Source: an uncultured Sutterella sp.
Lineage (GTDB): Bacteria > Pseudomonadota > Gammaproteobacteria > Burkholderiales > Burkholderiaceae_F
Length of the DNA stretch: 19,178 nt
Direction of reading: 5' to 3'
NCBI GenBank assembly: GCA_905206345.1
Contig: CAJLGW010000032.1
Span: 1-19,178, forward strand
Below, one piece after another: positions 16,114 through 19,178 of the stretch. Under the pieces are notes generated by a model, which was not told where the DNA came from, searched no databases, and saw only the letters and a program-made list of their open reading frames with translations. The translations under genes were made by a program, and so were the position numbers. Numbering within the stretch: position 1 is the first letter of the stretch; each line of letters opens with the position of its first letter.

Positions 16114-16133
16114 ATTATAATGGCCATTATAAT
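16114..16133. promoter_or_regulatory. Perfect 20-bp palindrome in the ogt promoter region
   Basis: The half-site ATTATAATGG (16114-16123) is mirrored exactly at 16124-16133, centred on GGCC. Each arm contains TATAAT on one strand, so the minus-strand copy may be the ogt -10 box. It could be an operator overlapping the promoter. No clear -35 was chosen. Confidence 0.45.
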
Positions 16134-16184
16134 AATGGTAATTATTATATAACCAATTGATTTGTAGGGTTTTTATTTTGAATA

Positions 16185-16520
16185 TTAAGGGCGTAGCGTT
16201 TCAAAAAGCCTATCTTCGTATTGATCGCCTGAAAGATTAGGAACCTTGATGACCCGATGGTCTTTGTCCATCACAACCCAAAACGAACGTTGAATCGTTT
16301 TAAAAGGGCCATATTCTATATGTTCCCATAACCACGTCGAGGAGCGGTTCTCTCCGGGAATTATTTTGGTGCGGCCTCCTAGAATTCTCATCGTTTGGAT
16401 AGAAGTCATTCCGGGTTGAATTCGTCGGGCTTCGGCCCATAAAAATTCGTCACCAACAATTCCAACTCAACCAGAAATTAACCAACAAAATAATGACACC
16501 AATAATAGCTTTAACTTCAT
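16185..16520 (-). pseudogene. SmpA/OmlA (BamE-like) lipoprotein gene with TGA at the lipobox cysteine
   Basis: Reading from the ATG at 16520 gives MKLKLLLVSLFCWLISG, a lipoprotein signal peptide, then TGA at 16469-16467, then VGIVGDEFLWAEARRIQPGM and on in the same frame to a stop at 16185. The TGA sits exactly where the lipobox [I-S-G-C] needs its cysteine, one base from TGC or TGT. The mature part (IQPGM, QTMRILGG, W.WEHIEYG) resembles the small SmpA/OmlA outer-membrane lipoprotein fold. The whole frame is 111 codons plus stop. An internal ATG at 16409 leaves a 74-residue frame without a signal, unlikely to be made or exported. I call it a pseudogene by nonsense mutation; a sequencing error is the main alternative. 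Confidence 0.65.
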
Positions 16521-16643
16521 TTCGACTTCATAAAAATTGAATTACTGTCAATTATGCACGTAATCAAATAAACGCAACAAGATATGTGATTTATGAATCT
16601 ATAATGCATTGATTTTATTGAATAATTAATGGCTAGTTTATAG

Positions 16644-16703
16644 TTTGGTACAAATCTATTTGATAATTTGGTACAAAACAGAATATATCTAATTTGGTAA
16701 AAA
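16644..16703 (+). repeat. Three direct repeats of TTTGGTACAAA type
   Basis: TTTGGTACAAA occurs at 16644-16654 and 16667-16677, and TTTGGTAAAAA at 16693-16703, with periods of 23 and 26 bp. They lie in the 469-bp A+T-rich gap between the lipoprotein pseudogene and the MFS gene. The spacing of about two helical turns suits iteron-like or operator sites on one DNA face. No gene was recognised in this gap. Confidence 0.55.
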
Positions 16704-16792
16704 TACTCATGTACCCCCTATTCTTACCAATTTAAACAGTGCAACATAATAACAGTTATGTTGAATAATAAATATTAATTACGAAAGAGACC

Positions 16793-16821
16793 GCGACATT
16801 TTCAAATTTGAGTCCTATAAT
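16793..16821 (+). promoter_or_regulatory. Predicted promoter of the MFS gene leader
   Basis: GCGACA (16793-16798), a 17-bp spacer and a perfect TATAAT (16816-16821). Transcription would start near 16828, giving a leader of about 160 nt that contains the two hairpins described next. Confidence 0.5.
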
Positions 16822-16867
16822 TGCGTCATGCAAAAAAGCTTCTAACAGATTCCACCTTTTACCTCTA

Positions 16868-16909
16868 CTGTCAATTCCGGTCTCTCCCGAGACCAGAGAG
16901 ACAGTTTTT
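16868..16909 (+). terminator. Terminator-like hairpin in the MFS leader
   Basis: An outer stem CTGTC/GACAG (16868-16872, 16900-16904) and an inner stem GGTCTC/GAGACC (16879-16884, 16889-16894) are followed at once by TTTTTG. No plus-strand gene ends nearby, so this is likely a leader terminator (attenuator). A second hairpin, CACGAAAAA/TTTTTCGTG (16945-16953, 16971-16979), lies just before the start codon and may hide the weak ribosome binding site. Confidence 0.5.
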
Positions 16910-16989
16910 GCCTCCTTCAACAACAGGTTGCCTCTTTTATTAACCACGAAAAATAGATAACCCTTTTCTTTTTTTCGTGAGTTAATACA

Positions 16990-18204
16990 ATGTCGAATTT
17001 AAATACTGAAGGTAAGATCTTTCTTATCATTTTCTTAGCGTCTTTAACGGCGTTTGGTCCGTTCGTCACGGACTTCTATTTGCCTGCGCTGCCACAACAA
17101 GGCGAAGATTTACAAGCATCAAGCGCATGGGTTCAAGCTGGTATTTCAACTTCACTTTGGGGTTTGGCTCTGGGACAATTAATCGTTGGACCGTTGTCAG
17201 ACCGCAAAGGACGGAAAATCCCCTTATTCATATCACTTGGTGTTTTCTGTGTCGCAACCGTTGGTTGTATCTTTACGCCCAATATCGAATGCTTTGTTTT
17301 TTGTCGCTTTATCCAAGGGTTAGGCGCAACAGGTGGAATCGTACTGGCAAAATCCATTGCTACTGACAAATACAAGAACCGAGAACTTAGTAGTTTCTTA
17401 TCGCTTATCGGTGCAGTCCAAGGTCTTGCTCCGATCATTGCACCCATTTGTGGAGCCATTCTCGTTGCTTATTTGGGTTGGAGAGAAATTTTCGGCGTTC
17501 TGCTACTTCTTGGCGTGGTTTTGATCTTTGCCACTGCAAGATTTCAAGAAACATTAGCGTCATACCGTCGCATAAAGGGAAGGGCTTCTTTTCTTGAGAG
17601 TTTTAATCTTTTTAAAAGTGATTCGGTTTTTACTTTATTAGTGTTGCAGCAAAGTGCCGGCTGTGGTGTTTTATTTGCCTACATTGCCTCAAGCGCATTT
17701 TTGTTCCAAACGATGTTTGCTCTTACGCCAATCGAATATTCAATCGTTTTTGCACTTAATGCCATCATGATTTCGATCGGAACCTTTGCTTGCAGGCTAT
17801 TTAAATCAATGATGTACGCTGTTATTTTCGGCTCGATAGGCATGCTTGCCAGCAGTGTAGCGCTTGGTATTGTTCTATTAACAATGAATTCAGTTATCTT
17901 TGTTGAACTATGCCTCATGGCTATGACATGTTCATTGGGCCTGACGTTACCTTCTGGTACCGGTCTAGCACTTAACCGACAAAGAGATAGAGCAGGAAGC
18001 GCTTCGGCTCTATTAGGCGCTTTAGGATTTGCAGTGGGTGGTCTTGCCGCCCCCTTGGCCGGCATGGGTGAGCATGGTATGGGACTTGTTAAATTGATGA
18101 ACGTCCAGTCTTGCACGCAAAAAATTCGACATGCCGAACTTTTTGGAGGTTGCATTGTCAATTGTTTTGAGCCAAATTGGCTGAAGCTTTGCGCTTCTTC
18201 ATGA
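16990..18204 (+). CDS. MFS multidrug efflux transporter (Bcr/CflA-like), altered C-terminus
   Basis: A 404-residue protein of the Bcr/CflA drug:H+ antiporter family through about residue 357. It shows TDFYLPALP (27-35) in TM1, motif A GPLSDRKGRK (67-76) and GSASALLGALGFAVGG entering TM11. After GGLAAPLAGMGEHGMG the last ~47 residues (LVKLMNVQSCTQKIRH onward) are hydrophilic and cysteine-rich and do not look like TM12. The frame runs on into and past the 3' end of the opposite-strand gene, overlapping it by 47 bp. This looks like a recombination that replaced the original 3' end, so transport activity is doubtful. The ATG at 16990 lacks a good Shine-Dalgarno and sits behind a hairpin. Possible substrates such as chloramphenicol or bicyclomycin are only family-level guesses. 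Confidence 0.8.
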   Translation: MSNLNTEGKIFLIIFLASLTAFGPFVTDFYLPALPQQGEDLQASSAWVQAGISTSLWGLALGQLIVGPLSDRKGRKIPLFISLGVFCVATVGCIFTPNIECFVFCRFIQGLGATGGIVLAKSIATDKYKNRELSSFLSLIGAVQGLAPIIAPICGAILVAYLGWREIFGVLLLLGVVLIFATARFQETLASYRRIKGRASFLESFNLFKSDSVFTLLVLQQSAGCGVLFAYIASSAFLFQTMFALTPIEYSIVFALNAIMISIGTFACRLFKSMMYAVIFGSIGMLASSVALGIVLLTMNSVIFVELCLMAMTCSLGLTLPSGTGLALNRQRDRAGSASALLGALGFAVGGLAAPLAGMGEHGMGLVKLMNVQSCTQKIRHAELFGGCIVNCFEPNWLKLCASS

Positions 18205-18799
18205 GGTCGTACGTATAAAAGACCGTGCTGAAGAAGATCATCATGTAGGCGAGAAGTTCGGTCGATTCTTCGGAGAGACTCTTAACTTCGTAGAAGCTGC
18301 CGCAGCTTGAATCCGAATAGAGCGCCCAGAGGGCCTTCATGCCGTAGAGACGGGAATAGACAAGGAGGCAGGCAACACCGACGCACATAAGAGGATAGGC
18401 TTTATGCCCTATGAAGTGCCCCAGTCCCGGCAAAACCGTTTTGAAGCCCGAACTTTTCACGACATAAGCGAGAAAGATCAGCCAAATCAAAGCTACATAG
18501 ACCCAAAAACCGTGCGTAATGATGTCGAACCATCCGTCAAGCTCGCGGATGAAGAGCGTCATCAAAAAACCGGCGATGAGCCAGAGACCGCCTGAGAAGG
18601 CCTTGGCCTTGGAAGCGGTGTGCATCATAATGAGAGAAGCAGCCAAAAGGAAGGCCTCCTGCCCCAGCTCGATGAGGTTCTCCACTTCGATTTCAAAGCT
18701 CGGATTGAGAAAATAAAGCCCGATAGCGCCAGCGCACATCAGGGAGCAAATAAGGAACTGGGCGATCCCGACGAGGATCGTACGAACATTGTAATTCAT
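18158..18799 (-). CDS. Polytopic membrane protein of unknown function
   Basis: A 213-residue protein I do not recognise. It has about six hydrophobic segments: roughly 7-29, 45-62, 68-86, 95-114, 131-149 and 184-202. Charged, possibly functional residues lie near membrane borders: FIRELDGWFDIITHG (82-97) and EESTELLAYMM (177-187). One soluble loop (about 150-180) holds SDSSCGSFYE. The coding sequence looks G+C richer than the MFS gene beside it, so it probably has a different origin. It is tail-to-tail with, and overlaps, the hybrid end of the MFS gene. No clear ribosome binding site precedes the ATG. No partner gene is nearby. The open frame and hydrophobic pattern make a real gene likely. 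Confidence 0.68.
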   Translation of the reverse strand: MNYNVRTILVGIAQFLICSLMCAGAIGLYFLNPSFEIEVENLIELGQEAFLLAASLIMMHTASKAKAFSGGLWLIAGFLMTLFIRELDGWFDIITHGFWVYVALIWLIFLAYVVKSSGFKTVLPGLGHFIGHKAYPLMCVGVACLLVYSRLYGMKALWALYSDSSCGSFYEVKSLSEESTELLAYMMIFFSTVFYTYDLMKKRKASANLAQNN

Positions 18800-18856
18800 A
18801 GAGGGTGGGTCAAGCGAGTCGGATACAGCATTTCAATGCCATGCTGTGCCCGATAG

Positions 18857-18919
18857 TTACGCAAAATCGATCACAATTTCGGTTCCGCTGGAAATGGCAA
18901 ATGGACGAGGTTCACGAGC
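18857..18919 (-). pseudogene. Possible 3' remnant of an unidentified gene
   Basis: On the minus strand a 20-codon frame, AREPRPFAISSGTEIVIDFA, ends in TAA and is blocked at its 5' side by two stops (TAATAA). It reads like a protein C-terminus, but it is short and could be chance. It lies between the membrane protein gene and the truncated antitoxin gene. A hairpin ACAGCAT/ATGCTGT sits beside it at about 18826-18846. Confidence 0.25.
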
Positions 18920-18925
18920 TTATTA

Positions 18926-18949
18926 ATAGTGTTATTTAAGGAACACTAT
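18926..18949. repeat. Inverted repeat at the cut end of the antitoxin gene
   Basis: ATAGTGTT (18926-18933) and AACACTAT (18942-18949) form a perfect 8-bp dyad with an 8-nt loop, covering the last codons and stop of the truncated relB-like gene. It may mark the recombination point or act as a weak terminator. Confidence 0.5.
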
Positions 18950-19026
18950 ACTAGTTCAGAAAAAAGCTTTTGAGCTTCTTTCTTAAGTTCTGGATCAATT
19001 TTGATATTGGTACTTTGCCCTGTCAT
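18946..19026 (-). pseudogene. Truncated RelB/DinJ-family antitoxin gene
   Basis: A 26-codon frame whose sequence MTGQSTNIKIDPELKKEAQK then LFSELV ends at TAG. It matches the start of RelB/DinJ type II antitoxins, a short beta strand (NIKID) then the ELKKEAQKLFSEL helix of the ribbon-helix-helix domain. Full antitoxins are about 80-100 residues; here the second helix, the toxin-binding tail and any toxin gene are missing. AGGA lies 7 nt before the ATG, so the 5' end looks original. Its promoter and a palindrome remain upstream. The fragment is too short to fold as an RHH dimer or neutralise a toxin. Confidence 0.65.
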
Positions 19027-19035
19027 GACATTTTC

Positions 19036-19080
19036 CTAACCGTTAGTGGTAGTATAAATCTATAATGCGCCTATTGTCAA
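19036..19080 (-). promoter_or_regulatory. Promoter and palindrome of the relB-like fragment
   Basis: On the minus strand TTGACA (19080-19075), an 18-bp spacer and TATACT (19056-19051) form a strong sigma-70 promoter. The near-perfect palindrome CTAACCGTTAG (19036-19046) covers the predicted start point, as expected for an autorepressed toxin-antitoxin operon. A related CTAACGGT lies at about 19166-19173. Confidence 0.6.
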
Positions 19081-19103
19081 TATATCGGGCGCGTAATATT
19101 GTA

Positions 19104-19142
19104 AATTTTTAAAAGAAATTCAAAGGGGGATTTCTAAAAATT
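19104..19142. repeat. Long imperfect inverted repeat near the window end
   Basis: AATTTTTA (19104-19111) pairs with TAAAAATT (19135-19142), and GAAAT (19115-19119) with ATTTC (19130-19134), giving 13 pairs with a 3-nt bulge and a TCAAAGGGGG loop. It could be a terminator for a gene beyond the window or an element end. No gene was recognised around it. Confidence 0.4.
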
Positions 19143-19178
19143 CGTAATTCTGTTGATTTTATCGTCTAACGGTACTGC

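Noticed and set aside
16467..16469. TGA in the lipoprotein frame as selenocysteine
   Set aside because: No SECIS-like hairpin was evident just downstream, and a lipobox requires cysteine for lipidation; a mutation or sequence error is simpler.
16756..16947. 63-codon minus-strand frame in the MFS leader
   Set aside because: It overlaps a promoter and hairpins on the other strand, has no family resemblance and no clear ribosome binding site.
1..19178. CRISPR arrays, tRNA or rRNA genes, intact insertion sequences
   Set aside because: No regularly spaced long repeats, no cloverleaf-like segments and no transposase were seen on either strand.

Overview
The window is an ordinary bacterial chromosome segment of moderate G+C with scattered accessory genes and several decayed loci. 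A tripartite tricarboxylate transporter operon (tctB-tctA-tctC), oxygen-sensitive ribonucleotide reductase (nrdDG) and a GltS-type glutamate symporter suggest an anaerobic, gut-associated betaproteobacterium of the Sutterellaceae type (Sutterella/Parasutterella-like). This placement is inferred from gene content and protein flavour, not from a marker gene.

Layout, left to right. (1) 65-3401: a two-gene cassette of a PLD-nuclease/SF2-helicase/DUF3427 protein and a MutT-like NUDIX hydrolase, closed by a terminator. It is the best candidate here for a genome-defence or nucleic-acid-repair module. (2) 3620-4936: gltS with its terminator. (3) 4937-5606: a scar with a likely group II intron fragment abutting the 5' stub of an ABC-transporter ATPase gene. 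(4) 5541-8773, minus strand: the tctBAC operon with promoter, candidate operator and terminator. (5) 8906-10395: a divergent trpB with a complete trp-type attenuator, including a leader peptide with three consecutive Trp codons; trpA does not follow. (6) 10412-11325: a truncated M20 peptidase gene, a segment with three hairpins, and mscL. (7) 11326-14268: nrdD and nrdG, with possible NrdR boxes upstream. (8) 14355-15572: a stand-alone AAA_14/DUF4143 ATPase behind a consensus sigma-70 promoter, convergent with ogt. (9) 16114-19178: a decayed, A+T-rich accessory stretch. It holds a lipoprotein gene whose lipobox cysteine codon is TGA, three TTTGGTACAAA-like repeats, an MFS efflux gene with a structured leader and a replaced C-terminus, an unknown membrane protein gene, and a RelB/DinJ antitoxin gene cut to 26 codons but keeping its promoter and palindrome.

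The core genes work separately: glutamate and carboxylate uptake, Trp synthesis from indole or indole-glycerol-P, anaerobic dNTP supply, osmotic release and alkylation repair. A recurring theme is truncation at arbitrary points (ABC ATPase, M20 peptidase, MFS C-terminus, RelB), which points to repeated deletion or recombination. No tRNA, rRNA, CRISPR array or intact insertion sequence was seen.
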